DNA of 64,000 bases from CAWDLX01 sp963753485 (GTDB taxonomy: Bacteria; Actinomycetota; Actinomycetes; Mycobacteriales; Micromonosporaceae), in assembly GCA_963753485.1 (NCBI GenBank), contig CAVWCL010000018.1, forward strand, positions 136,097 through 200,096, written 5' to 3'. Below, in pieces: positions 52,227-60,420 of the stretch. A model generated the notes under the pieces. It was not told the DNA's origin and did no database searches. It saw only the letters and a program-made list of their open reading frames with translations. Positions within the stretch are counted from its first letter, which is position 1. Every line of letters starts with the position of its first letter. Both the position numbers and the translations under genes were made by a program.

Positions 52227-53579
52227 TTGTACGACTCTGAGACAGGCGCCATAACTATTGCGCTGTCAGGCGACGCGCTGATAACCCGCCCGCTCATGCC
52301 CTTCAAGGAGGAAGCATTTCTCGGCCTGCGGGAGCTGCTCCGCGGGGCTGACGTCGGCTTCACCAACGGTGAGGTGCTTTTCCACGACTATGAGCACCCG
52401 CCCGGGTATCCCTGTGGCATGTACGTCCGTTGTGATCCGAGACTGATCAAAGATTTGCAGTGGTTCGGGATCAATTTGCTATCCTGCGCCAACAACCACG
52501 CCTACGACTATGGCGAGGGTGGGCTGCTGACCAATATCCGTAACCTGGATGCAGCCGGCCTGGTGCACGCCGGTTCGGGCGCCAACCTCGCCGAAGCACT
52601 CGCCCCTGGGTACCTCGACACCGCGCGCGGCCGCGTAGGTTTAGTATGTGGGACAACCTCCGCGCCGGTCAGCTCGCGCGCGGGCGAGCAGCGTCGCGAC
52701 TTGCAGGGTCGCCCCGGCGTCAATCTCATTCGCTGGACCAATGACTGGCGCGTGGATGCCGCGACCTTCGCGACCCTGCAGCACGTGGCGCATGGCTTCG
52801 GCTGGAGCCAGAACACTCCCCGCTGGTGGCACGCCTACGAAAATGCCATGCCCACCCCCGAGCAGGCCGTGTACTTCGAGGATCGGAACATCCTCGGCGT
52901 GACCAGCGTCTTCAGCGAGGACACCGCGGCGCGCTTCGTGCTCGGTACCGACTTCGAGCGCCTCACTCGGCTGCACACCGAAGACCTGCGCCGCAACCTG
53001 CAGGCCGTCAGCGAAGCGCGCCGGATGGCTGACTGGGTGATCTTCAGCATCCACAATCACGAGTATGGAGCGTCACGTGACGAGCCGGCTGGCCACATCC
53101 AGACGCTGGCACACGCCGTGATCGATGCCGGAGCCGATGTCGTCGTTGGCCACGGCCCCCATAGCGACCGTGGCATCGAGATGTACCACGGTAAGCCAAT
53201 CCTCTACAGCCTCGGTGCCTTCATCACTCAGACCCACACGACAAGCCGACAACCGCACGACCTAATGCAGATGTTCGGGCTGAACCACGAGAGTTCTGTA
53301 GCCGAGCTCTTTGAGCTGCGCGGGCAGGCGGCTGCGCAGCCAGGTCCTGGCTGGTGGGGCGTGGTCCCCGTGCTTGACTTCGAGGCCCGGCGTCTCCGTC
53401 GGCTAACGCTGCACCCGATCGAGTTGGGGTTTGGCCAACCGCGCTCACAGTCGGGGCGGCCCATGCTGGTCAACGGGACATACGCCGAGCAAGCGCTGGA
53501 GCGCGTGCAACGCTTGTCAGCCGCGTTCGGCACTACGGTGGATATTCAGAAGGGCCTTGGAGTTGTGAGTATGGATTGA
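52227..53579 (+). CDS. CapA-family (PGA_cap) metallophosphatase-like protein
   Basis: 450 residues from TTG 52227, with GAGGGAG upstream. Calcineurin-like blocks: TIALSGDALITRPLMPF, VGFTNGEVLFHDYEHPPGYP (NxE), LLSCANNHAYDYGEGGLLTN (the ANNH motif), WVIFSIHNHEYGASRDEPAG and VVVGHGPHSDRGIEMYHGKP. No signal peptide is visible, unlike poly-gamma-glutamate CapA. Role in this pathway is unknown; the family has members beside aromatic-degradation genes, perhaps hydrolysing esters or conjugates. The next gene begins just after. Confidence 0.7.
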   Translation: MYDSETGAITIALSGDALITRPLMPFKEEAFLGLRELLRGADVGFTNGEVLFHDYEHPPGYPCGMYVRCDPRLIKDLQWFGINLLSCANNHAYDYGEGGLLTNIRNLDAAGLVHAGSGANLAEALAPGYLDTARGRVGLVCGTTSAPVSSRAGEQRRDLQGRPGVNLIRWTNDWRVDAATFATLQHVAHGFGWSQNTPRWWHAYENAMPTPEQAVYFEDRNILGVTSVFSEDTAARFVLGTDFERLTRLHTEDLRRNLQAVSEARRMADWVIFSIHNHEYGASRDEPAGHIQTLAHAVIDAGADVVVGHGPHSDRGIEMYHGKPILYSLGAFITQTHTTSRQPHDLMQMFGLNHESSVAELFELRGQAAAQPGPGWWGVVPVLDFEARRLRRLTLHPIELGFGQPRSQSGRPMLVNGTYAEQALERVQRLSAAFGTTVDIQKGLGVVSMD

Positions 53580-53632
53580 TGCACTTTCGTTCCGAGCACA
53601 GGAAGCCAAACGCGTACGCAAATGGAGAGACC

Positions 53633-54352
53633 ATGCCACTAGTAGCATCAGCGCTCGACGAGCGTCCAACGAAGATTGTCAAATGGAGCTGCAAGTCGCA
53701 GCACTACTTCGAGAAGTCGACCGACTTGACTGGACCTCAAGCGCATTGGATTGAGTCGATGGAGGAAGGCGCAACAATCCCGCCGCACTTCCACGTCGTG
53801 GACCAGTTCCAGATCTTCACCGACGGCGACGGATGGTTCGGGAAGCACTTGTTGCAGCCACTCGACGTCCAGTATGCGGACTACTACTCGACGTACGGGC
53901 CAATCGTGGCAGGACCGCGCGGATTCCATTTCATGACGATCCGCGCGACGCCCGACCCGGACGGCGGTCACTACATGCCAGAGTCGCGTCCGCTGATGCG
54001 CCAAGCGGGAATGAAAGCCGGGCGTAGCTTTGTGTTGCATGTGCCAGTGCCCGAACCTACGTCCATCCAAGAAGCGCTCCTGCAAACACTGCGGCATGAT
54101 GATGATGGCCTAGCCGTCCAGCGGCTGGACTTGCCGCCACGTCAGTCTCTTGTTGGACCTGACCCATCGGCCAGCAACGGTCAACACTTCATGGTTGTGG
54201 CGGGTCGGCTGCTGTACCAGGACCGGTTGCATACCAACCGATCATTGATCTTCGTGCGGCCGGACGAACCGCCGCTCGCGCTCACGGCGGGCGACGAAGG
54301 CGCCAGCGTGCTCGCACTGAGCTTTCCGCGCCGTACGAATCCGGCCGTATAG
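53633..54352 (+). CDS. Cupin-fold protein, copy 2
   Basis: 239 residues from ATG 53633, with GGAGAG upstream; a longer frame to 53576 is less likely. Motif 1 PPHFHVVDQFQIFTDGDGWF has H, H and Q in the usual metal positions; then YYSTYGPIVAGPRGFHFMTI, matching copy 1 at 44009. The shared block and layout make the two distant paralogues. Function unknown. Last gene of the plus-strand catabolic block. Confidence 0.6.
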   Translation: MPLVASALDERPTKIVKWSCKSQHYFEKSTDLTGPQAHWIESMEEGATIPPHFHVVDQFQIFTDGDGWFGKHLLQPLDVQYADYYSTYGPIVAGPRGFHFMTIRATPDPDGGHYMPESRPLMRQAGMKAGRSFVLHVPVPEPTSIQEALLQTLRHDDDGLAVQRLDLPPRQSLVGPDPSASNGQHFMVVAGRLLYQDRLHTNRSLIFVRPDEPPLALTAGDEGASVLALSFPRRTNPAV

Positions 54353-54429
54353 GCCACACCCGCCGTCTCCACGGTGGTACTGGAAGGGATGGCGTGTGCT
54401 TAACCCTGCTCTTTCGGTAGGCCGCCCGA

Positions 54430-55250
54430 CGGTAACCTTTGCCGGCTGTTCTGGCGGGATCTGGAGACCCACCACCCCGGCATCGATTGTGGAAGTACTT
54501 CGCGCGACCGGCATCCGGATTGAGGAGTTGCTGGAACTCACTCATCACAGCTTCGTCACCTACACTCTGCCCACACCGGCGAAGTCGTGCCGATGCTGCA
54601 TGTTGCGCCGTCCAAGACGCGGAGCAGCAGCTGCTCGTCTCCCCGGAACTCGGCGATGTCTACGGCAATCATCTCCCGAGTCCGGGCAGGAAACGCAGCC
54701 CTGCCACTGGTCTGCGCCTACGACGTCTTCGAACAGACCTGGCGCCGACGCCATTCGCTTCGGGCTTCCCCCGCACGTCGCCGCCAAGATCTGAGGTCAC
54801 TCTACTGTAGAGCCACGATGGGCTACGCTGCGATCTGCCCCGAAGACGTAATCTCCCACCATCGAGCGTTCATCGCCCGCCGCAGCACTGACCGGCCAGC
54901 GAAGAGTACCGCAACCTCACCGACGAGGAGTGGAACGAATTTCTCGCCCAATTCGAGCTGCGAAAGGTCGCCCTCGGATCCTGCGGCCTGCGTTAGATCC
55001 CCCCTGCTCCGGGGTTGACCGAGCCGAGATCCCGCGCCTGGAAACCATACAAGCCAACCTCACCGACCGGCTCCAAGAGGCCAAGGACCAAGGATGGCTC
55101 GGCGAGGTCGCCGCGATCGAGAAATCTTGGCCGCCGCCGCACAGAAGCTGGAGACCATGCGCGGCGCCACCGCCCGCGGGACGACCGCCGTGAACCTCGG
55201 CATGCCCGACATACGCCGCTCAGCCGGACGGTCCAGTCCGGACGCTTGAC
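54430..55250 (+). pseudogene. Decayed tyrosine-recombinase (Tn554 TnpA/B-like integrase)
   Basis: In shifting frames: VLRATGIRIEELLELTHHSF (arginine of the active site), VPMLHVAPSKTR, ALPLVCAYDVFEQTW, LPPHVAAKI followed by a stop, then MGYAAICPEDVISHHRAFIA and RRRS, and ETIQANLTDRLQEAKDQGWL GEVAAIE. Several frameshifts and a stop make it inactive. This is the pattern of Tn554-type site-specific recombinases found with DUF6262 proteins. Confidence 0.75.
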
Positions 55251-55473
55251 CTTGAAAGTCATGTGGCACTGGGCCCTCGACTCCGGCCGGGGTTTCCGCG
55301 GCTTCGGCGCCGCTCACCGTGGGCACCGCCGCGATCGGCGCGCAACCTGCGCGAGCGCCGCGACACGCCGGCCATCATGCCCAGCCAAGAACCCACTGTG
55401 ACTTTGGGTAACCACGAAGCATTGCGCAGGCCACTGACTCAGACCAAGATCAGTTCGGTTAAGCCTGCGTAAG

Positions 55474-55728
55474 ATGCGCGCTCCTACGCCAGATCCGACG
55501 CAGCGGCCGCGGCTGGAGGAGATCCGCGACAACTTCCGCGCGCGCATCGCCGAAGCCAAACGCGAAGGCTGGCTCGGCGAGGTCGAAGGCCTCAAAGTCA
55601 GCCTCGCCAGCGCCCAGGACAAGCTCGCCCAGATCGACACGACCGTCCAGCGACGAACCGACGTGGTCGAACTCGGCATTCCCACATTCAATGACCTCGT
55701 CGGCAGGCCCCCTCCCCCGGCAGGCTGA
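55474..55728 (+). pseudogene. C-terminal fragment of a second Tn554-like recombinase
   Basis: The frame reads PTQRPRLEEIRDNFRARIAE and AKREGWLGEVEGLKVSLASA, the same type of helical tail as the recombinase remnant just upstream, but with different sequence. The catalytic part is missing. 55251-55473 contains nothing recognisable. Confidence 0.65.
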
Positions 55729-55755
55729 AACGCAGAATCTGACATACCGGGGCGA

Positions 55756-55962
55756 ATGATAACCATCCTGACCTGCCCGGACTTCCAGACCACACCACAG
55801 TTCCTGCCGCTGCACCGTCGCCAGCACGACCATACCCATCAACTGATCGAACTCGCCGAACGCGGCGGCGACACAAGGCTGGCCGCCAACCACCGGCACG
55901 TCGCGGCCAAGCTCGAGAAAGTCAGCACCGCAGTGGAAGCCCTGGAGAGCGAGGTCGCCTAG
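55756..55962 (+). CDS. Small protein of the recombinase module, unknown function
   Basis: 68 residues, starting MITILTCPDFQTTPQFLPLH and ending with a helical stretch (HVAAKLEKVSTAVEALESEV). Coding orientation and its 2-bp spacing to the DUF6262 fragment fit a mobile-element accessory gene. The ATG has only a weak ribosome site. Could be a truncated remnant. Confidence 0.4.
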   Translation: MITILTCPDFQTTPQFLPLHRRQHDHTHQLIELAERGGDTRLAANHRHVAAKLEKVSTAVEALESEVA

Positions 55963-55964
55963 CC

Positions 55965-56159
55965 ATGCCCGACAACGCCGAAGCCCTCACCCAGGCCGCT
56001 CAGCGACACGCATGCGGCGCGCGCAAGCAGACCCAAGCCGCGATCCGACACCTCGACCGTTCCGGGAGCCCCATCAACTTCGTAGCCGCGGCCACCGCCG
56101 CAGCGGTCTCCCGCAGCCTGCTCTACCGCGACCCCGACCTCCGTGTTGCCGCTCAGTGA
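55965..56159 (+). CDS. DUF6262-like protein (Tn554 TnpC-type), short
   Basis: 64 residues: EALTQAAQRHACGARKQTQA, AIRHLDRSGSPINFVAAATA and VSRSLLYRDPDLR. This is the N-terminal HTH-like pattern of DUF6262 accessory proteins of Tn554-like elements, which are usually longer, so it is likely truncated by the stop at 56157. It completes the picture of a decayed element at 54430-56159. Confidence 0.55.
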   Translation: MPDNAEALTQAAQRHACGARKQTQAAIRHLDRSGSPINFVAAATAAAVSRSLLYRDPDLRVAAQ

Positions 56160-56215
56160 TCTTGACCAGCGGGAGGGCCCCGCTCAAGTACCGAGAGCCG
56201 CTCTAGTCTTGACGG

Positions 56216-56668
56216 ATGACGGCAAGGCCACAAGAGATAGTGACGAGGGTCCGCCCGAGCCAAATCGCGCCCCTGCGGGAAGCGAGCTTGCTGTTGATTC
56301 GGCGCATCCGCAAGCATTCGGAGACCGAGCTGACGCTGTCGCAAATGTCGGCCCTGTCGACGCTCGAGCGTGTTGGCGCGATACGGGTGGGTGACCTTGC
56401 GCGACGTGAGCAGATCAGCAAGTCCTCGGTTACCCGCCTCATCGCGAAGCTGGAGGGCATGGGCTACCTCCTGCGCGGCGTCGACCCGACCGACGGCAGA
56501 TCCTTCATGGTCACTATCACGGAACATGGTCACGAGCTCCTCGCCGCATCCCACCGCCGCGCCAACGAGTTTCTGGCCGGTGAAGTGGAGCGACTTTCCG
56601 AGCAACATCGAGCTGCGCTCCTAGAGGCATTGCCGGCGCTCCAGGCACTCGTCGCGCCGCGCCAATAA
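56216..56668 (+). CDS. MarR-family regulator
   Basis: 150 residues. Winged helix: LTLSQMSALSTLERVGAIRV, LARREQISKSSVTRLIAKLE, GMGYLLRGVDPTDGRSF. It starts at ATG 56216 without a good Shine-Dalgarno (possibly leaderless). It is convergent with the MFS gene and the two reading frames overlap tail to tail by about 150 bp (56517-56668), so they may be regulated together. Ligand unknown; phenolic acids are common MarR ligands. Confidence 0.8.
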   Translation: MTARPQEIVTRVRPSQIAPLREASLLLIRRIRKHSETELTLSQMSALSTLERVGAIRVGDLARREQISKSSVTRLIAKLEGMGYLLRGVDPTDGRSFMVTITEHGHELLAASHRRANEFLAGEVERLSEQHRAALLEALPALQALVAPRQ

Positions 56669-57932
56669 ACTGCGTCGTTGCGACCGGTGCCGGCTGAATC
56701 GACAAATCGTCGTCGCGCCCGGCACGGCTGTAGCGGAAGGCCGCCACGCACGCGAGGAAGATGAGTCCGGCCGCGGCGAGGAAGGCCACACGAGCATTCG
56801 TCACCTGCGCGATGCCACCCATCATCGGCCCACCGATCGGACTTGAACCGGCCATCGCCATTACATAGAGGCCCATCATCCTGCCGCGCATCTCGCGGTC
56901 GGCGGCGAGCTGGACATGAGCGCCCGCAGTAGATGCGAAAATCACGCTGGCCATTCCCACCAGTAACGTGGCGAAATAGGCGAACCACAATGTGGGAGCG
57001 AGCCCCAGGACGGCCAAAGCCACGCCAAACGCCATTGCGCTTAGCTGGTGAAACCGCCCAGTGGCCCTGATCTTGCTTGCGACGGCCAACCCGCCGAGCA
57101 CGCCGCCCAGCCCCATAGAAGCGAATCCGTATCCGACGGCCTTCGCATCCCCGCCGAATACGTCCCGGAACGTCACAGGTATCAACGTCTGGAAGTTGTA
57201 GCCGAACACTCCGAGAACCGCAGTGAGTGATAGGGCGACGGCGAGCTCGCGGCGGTGCGCGACGTAATGCAGTGTGTCACGGAGACTTCCGTGCCGACGT
57301 TCTACGCGCTCGTCGGCACCGGACGTACGGATCATCGTTAGTCCGATCACGACCGGTACAAACGAGAGGGCGTTGGCGAAGAAGGCCGCCGGCGCACCCA
57401 CCGTCCCTATGAGGAAGCCAGCGAAGGCCGGGCCGATAAGCTTGCCTGATTGCTGAATGATGTGATTAAGCGTGACCGCGTTTATGAGCAGTCGGGGACT
57501 GACGATGTCATTCACGAACGACATCCGCGTCGGCTTCTCCAGAGCATCGACCAGGCCCTCAGTGAGGGCAGCCACCATCACCATCCACAGGTCAACCCTG
57601 TCGAGGGAGGCCAATACGCCGAGGGCCAGCGCCGGGACAATGCTGCACAGGTTCGTGGCGATCAGGATGCGACGGCGGTCGAATCGATCGGCCATAGCGC
57701 CACCGGCCGCCGTGAGAACGAGCGTCGGGATCTGTTGGAGGGCGACCGTGACACCCAGCATCAAGCTCGAGTCGGTCAGCACGAGTACCAGCCATGCCTG
57801 CGCCAGCTTTTGCATCCAAACGCCGCTGATCGAGACGGCCTGACCACCAGCGAACAATCGGTAGTTCCGGGAGCTCAACGCGAGGAACGTTGTTGACAGG
57901 TAGCGGTTGATAGTGGTCGCTCCCTGTCTCAC
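56517..57932 (-). CDS. MFS transporter (EntS/MFS_3-like)
   Basis: 471 residues from GTG 57932. Opening SSRNYRLFAGGQAVSISGVW MQKLAQAW is the MFS_3 signature; GGAMADRFDRRRILIATNLC is motif A. About 12 helices end near residue 415 (FRYSRAGRDD), and the remaining 55 residues are hydrophilic and encoded opposite the marR gene. Probably exports a siderophore-like or aromatic compound. The natural stop may have been lost, giving the antisense extension. Confidence 0.75.
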   Translation of the reverse strand: MRQGATTINRYLSTTFLALSSRNYRLFAGGQAVSISGVWMQKLAQAWLVLVLTDSSLMLGVTVALQQIPTLVLTAAGGAMADRFDRRRILIATNLCSIVPALALGVLASLDRVDLWMVMVAALTEGLVDALEKPTRMSFVNDIVSPRLLINAVTLNHIIQQSGKLIGPAFAGFLIGTVGAPAAFFANALSFVPVVIGLTMIRTSGADERVERRHGSLRDTLHYVAHRRELAVALSLTAVLGVFGYNFQTLIPVTFRDVFGGDAKAVGYGFASMGLGGVLGGLAVASKIRATGRFHQLSAMAFGVALAVLGLAPTLWFAYFATLLVGMASVIFASTAGAHVQLAADREMRGRMMGLYVMAMAGSSPIGGPMMGGIAQVTNARVAFLAAAGLIFLACVAAFRYSRAGRDDDLSIQPAPVATTQFIGAARRVPGAPAMPLGAQLDVARKVAPLHRPETRWRGGGMRRGARDHVP

Positions 57933-58019
57933 CCGGACTCCTCGAAGGGGCGCAAACGTCGCCTCAACTAGTACGCTTTGCTCACTTCAAATGCTACACG
58001 TTGCGTACCATCTTGGCCA

Positions 58020-58480
58020 ACACACTCGGTTCACCCCGCATCCCGCAACGCCTGGCTGCGGTCGGCCAGCCAACCGCGCACCGCAGTGCTGTTCCGCTCG
58101 TCGACCTGGCCGAGCAGCCCGGCCAGTGAGTTCGGCAAAGCCGGTCTCCCACGGCTCGACCAGAATCCACCGTCCGTCCTGGTCGCGGCGCCAGCGGGGT
58201 CGGCCGACCAGGTCTCGTCGATGCCTAAAGCGCCGTATCCGATGTTCGCCCAGGCGACCGCGCACAGCCTTGGGAGGCGCGTTGCACCGTCGGCCACGAC
58301 ATCCGACGCGAACGGCGACCTCGGCCACCGACTGGTTCGCCCACCGCCCCCGTCGCTGCATGGCGCAGCCGGGTCGTGGTCCGCGCTCCCTGCGCGATCG
58401 ACGGCACCTGGTCGTTGAACGTCTTCTGTGGACAGTCGGTAGCCCGGCAACGCCATCGCGTCTTGTGCCACAACATCGCC
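58020..58480 (-). pseudogene. ISL3-like transposase remnant
   Basis: On the minus strand, frames contain CRATDCPQKTFNDQVPSIAQ, then ALGIDETWSADPAGAATRTD and LLGQVDERNSTAVRGWLADR. These match the zinc-finger N-terminus, the first DDE aspartate (GIDE) and the following region of ISL3-type transposases. Frames shift and the C-terminal half is missing. Confidence 0.6.
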
Positions 58481-59050
58481 GCGAAGATCGCACCGTCGGC
58501 GTGGCAGCGGTACTCGTGCGGGCTCGGATCGAAGGGACCGCGCGAGTACCGGTGGGCCCGGCTGAGCATCGAGGCCACCGGGACAGGTCACCACAGCCTG
58601 CTCATCCGCCGATCCAGAGACCGGCACACTGGCCTACTACCTGACCTGGCACACCCAACCCGCGTCCTTGTCCGAACTGGTCGCCGTGGCAGGGCGCCAT
58701 CGGGGCCGACCTGATCCTTGGTGATCCGAAACACAGGTCCGCTCCTGGCACGGCTGGTACCGACACGCCACCCTGACCATGATCTTGTTCGCGCCGACCG
58801 TGCTCGCCATCCGAGACGAGCAGCCCGAACCCGCTGTCACCCGCCATGAACTGACCCACCACAGTGGACTAATCGCCGTGACGGTGAACGAAGCCCGCTA
58901 CCTTATCGTCGCCATCAACCTGGCCACGAAGGCCACTGGCTGCTGGCTGCTGGCTGCTGGCTGCTCAACGACCTACGGCACTGGTCAACCTGGCGACTAA
59001 CCCACCAAGACCAAGCCAGAGCCTCCCACTACCGCCGCCGACTCGCCATG
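58480..59050 (+). pseudogene. IS701-like transposase remnant
   Basis: Plus-strand pieces in changing frames: SAWQRYSCGLGSKGPREYRW, HHSLLIRRS, YYLTWHTQ-like text near 58632, RSWHGWYRHATLTMILFAPT and AVTRHELTHHS, then a closing arginine-rich tail. They follow the order of an IS701-family transposase C-terminal half. Several frameshifts. 59051-59138 shows nothing more. Confidence 0.6.
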
Positions 59051-59138
59051 CCACCGTGTTGATCTATAACGAATTGACACTGCCGTACTATGGTTGCGTC
59101 CCACTTCCCACGTCAACTGCTGAGAGTGCCAATCGAAG

Positions 59139-60119
59139 CTATGCTTGCCTGCGGAGTACCTCGGGATTGACGACGTTGATAGGTGTATCGGCGGCGAAGG
59201 CGACGATCTGGTCGAACACGTCCGCGAATTGTAGGTCGTATTCCTCGCGCGTGACGTATCCGATGTGAGGTGTGCATATCACGTTGTCCAGCGCCAGTAG
59301 CGGATCTTGGGGATCGCGTAACGGTTCGTGCTCATAGACGTCGACCGCGGCCATGCCTGGGCGTTTCATCCTCAGCGCCGGCGCCAGCACGCCGGGCTCA
59401 ATCAGGCCGGCGCGGCTGGTATTAACAAGCATGGCGGTTGGTTTCATACGGGCCAGTTCGTTAGCGGTAACGACACCCATGGTCGCGTCAACCAGTCGCA
59501 GGTGCAGCGACACGACGTCGCACGCCGCGAAGAAGGTCTGCTTGTCCGGGGCTGTGTCGTACCCATCGGCGCGCGCACGCTCGAGCGATGCCGGCCGCGA
59601 CCATGCCAGCACATGCATCCCGAACGCTTTGCCATAGCCGGCGACAGTTTCGCCTATACGGCCGTAGCCGAAGATGCCCAATGTTTTTCCGCGAAGCGTG
59701 CTGCCGACGCCCGTCTGCCACGCGCCGGCCCTAAGCGAGGCCATTTGTTGGGGGATCTGCCGTGCGGCTGCCAATATCAACCCCCAGGTGAGCTCGGCAG
59801 CAGCGTAGGATGGGGTGCCAGGGTGCTGGTGTGACGAGACCACAACGCCATGCCGGGTACACGCGTCGATGTCGATGTGTGTATAGACGCTGCGTTGGCT
59901 GATCAGCTTGAGTCGTGGAAGACGTCCGACGAGCTCATCGGTGATCTTCGTGCGCTCCCGGATAAGTACCAGAACTTCAGTGTCCTTCAGGCGGTCGGCC
60001 AGCACGTTGATGTCCTGGACATGATCGTTCCTGATCGTCACCTCATGGCCGTCCAGCTTGTCGAAGCACGGCAAGGTGCGAAGTGTGTCGAAGTAGTCGT
60101 CCAGAATCGTTACCTTCAC
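59139..60119 (-). CDS. D-isomer 2-hydroxyacid dehydrogenase
   Basis: 326 residues from GTG 60119, with AGGAGAG upstream. NAD loop TLGIFGYGRIGETVAGYGKA (GxGxxG as GYGRIG), LVNTSRAGLIEPGVLAPALR (catalytic Arg region), AAVDVYEHEPL (Glu) and TPHIGYVTREEYDLQF (His). It lies downstream of sahH with a 300-bp gap that contains a structured element. Could reduce a 2-oxo acid such as hydroxypyruvate or glyoxylate, linking with the hydroxypyruvate isomerase pair; substrate not proven. Confidence 0.85.
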   Translation of the reverse strand: MKVTILDDYFDTLRTLPCFDKLDGHEVTIRNDHVQDINVLADRLKDTEVLVLIRERTKITDELVGRLPRLKLISQRSVYTHIDIDACTRHGVVVSSHQHPGTPSYAAAELTWGLILAAARQIPQQMASLRAGAWQTGVGSTLRGKTLGIFGYGRIGETVAGYGKAFGMHVLAWSRPASLERARADGYDTAPDKQTFFAACDVVSLHLRLVDATMGVVTANELARMKPTAMLVNTSRAGLIEPGVLAPALRMKRPGMAAVDVYEHEPLRDPQDPLLALDNVICTPHIGYVTREEYDLQFADVFDQIVAFAADTPINVVNPEVLRRQA

Positions 60120-60221
60120 CGATGTCTCTCCTAGTGACGATGGACTGACCGTCCGAGCGCCCAGTCATGGCGTGAGCCTTGCACAGCTACGGCAAACAAA
60201 CAGACGGACGTGCGGTTTGCG

Positions 60222-60278
60222 CCGCCTATTCCTCGGTGTCATGCCTCTCGGCATAGTGGTACCTCGTCTCGTAGGCGG
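60222..60278. promoter_or_regulatory. Nested hairpin element between sahH and the dehydrogenase
   Basis: CCGCCTA (60222-60228) pairs with TAGGCGG (60272-60278), enclosing ATGCC-TCTC-GGCAT (60241-60254); GGT (60235-60237) can pair with ACC (60261-60263). On the minus strand the inner loop is GAGA, a GNRA tetraloop. It lies in the 300-bp gap 60120-60420, where no gene is seen, and could be an RNA leader of the dehydrogenase gene or a processing or termination site for sahH. Confidence 0.4.
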
Positions 60279-60420
60279 GGAATTGAGCCGGTGATGCGGT
60301 TACCCGACGCATCTCCCACCCAGACCATACGGCAGGTGCGTCAGCCGGTAACACCGTTAGATCCACAGGCCCGAGGTCCCCCGATCAGCCGCGTGTCGCC
60401 AAGGTCATGAGCCGATATAC

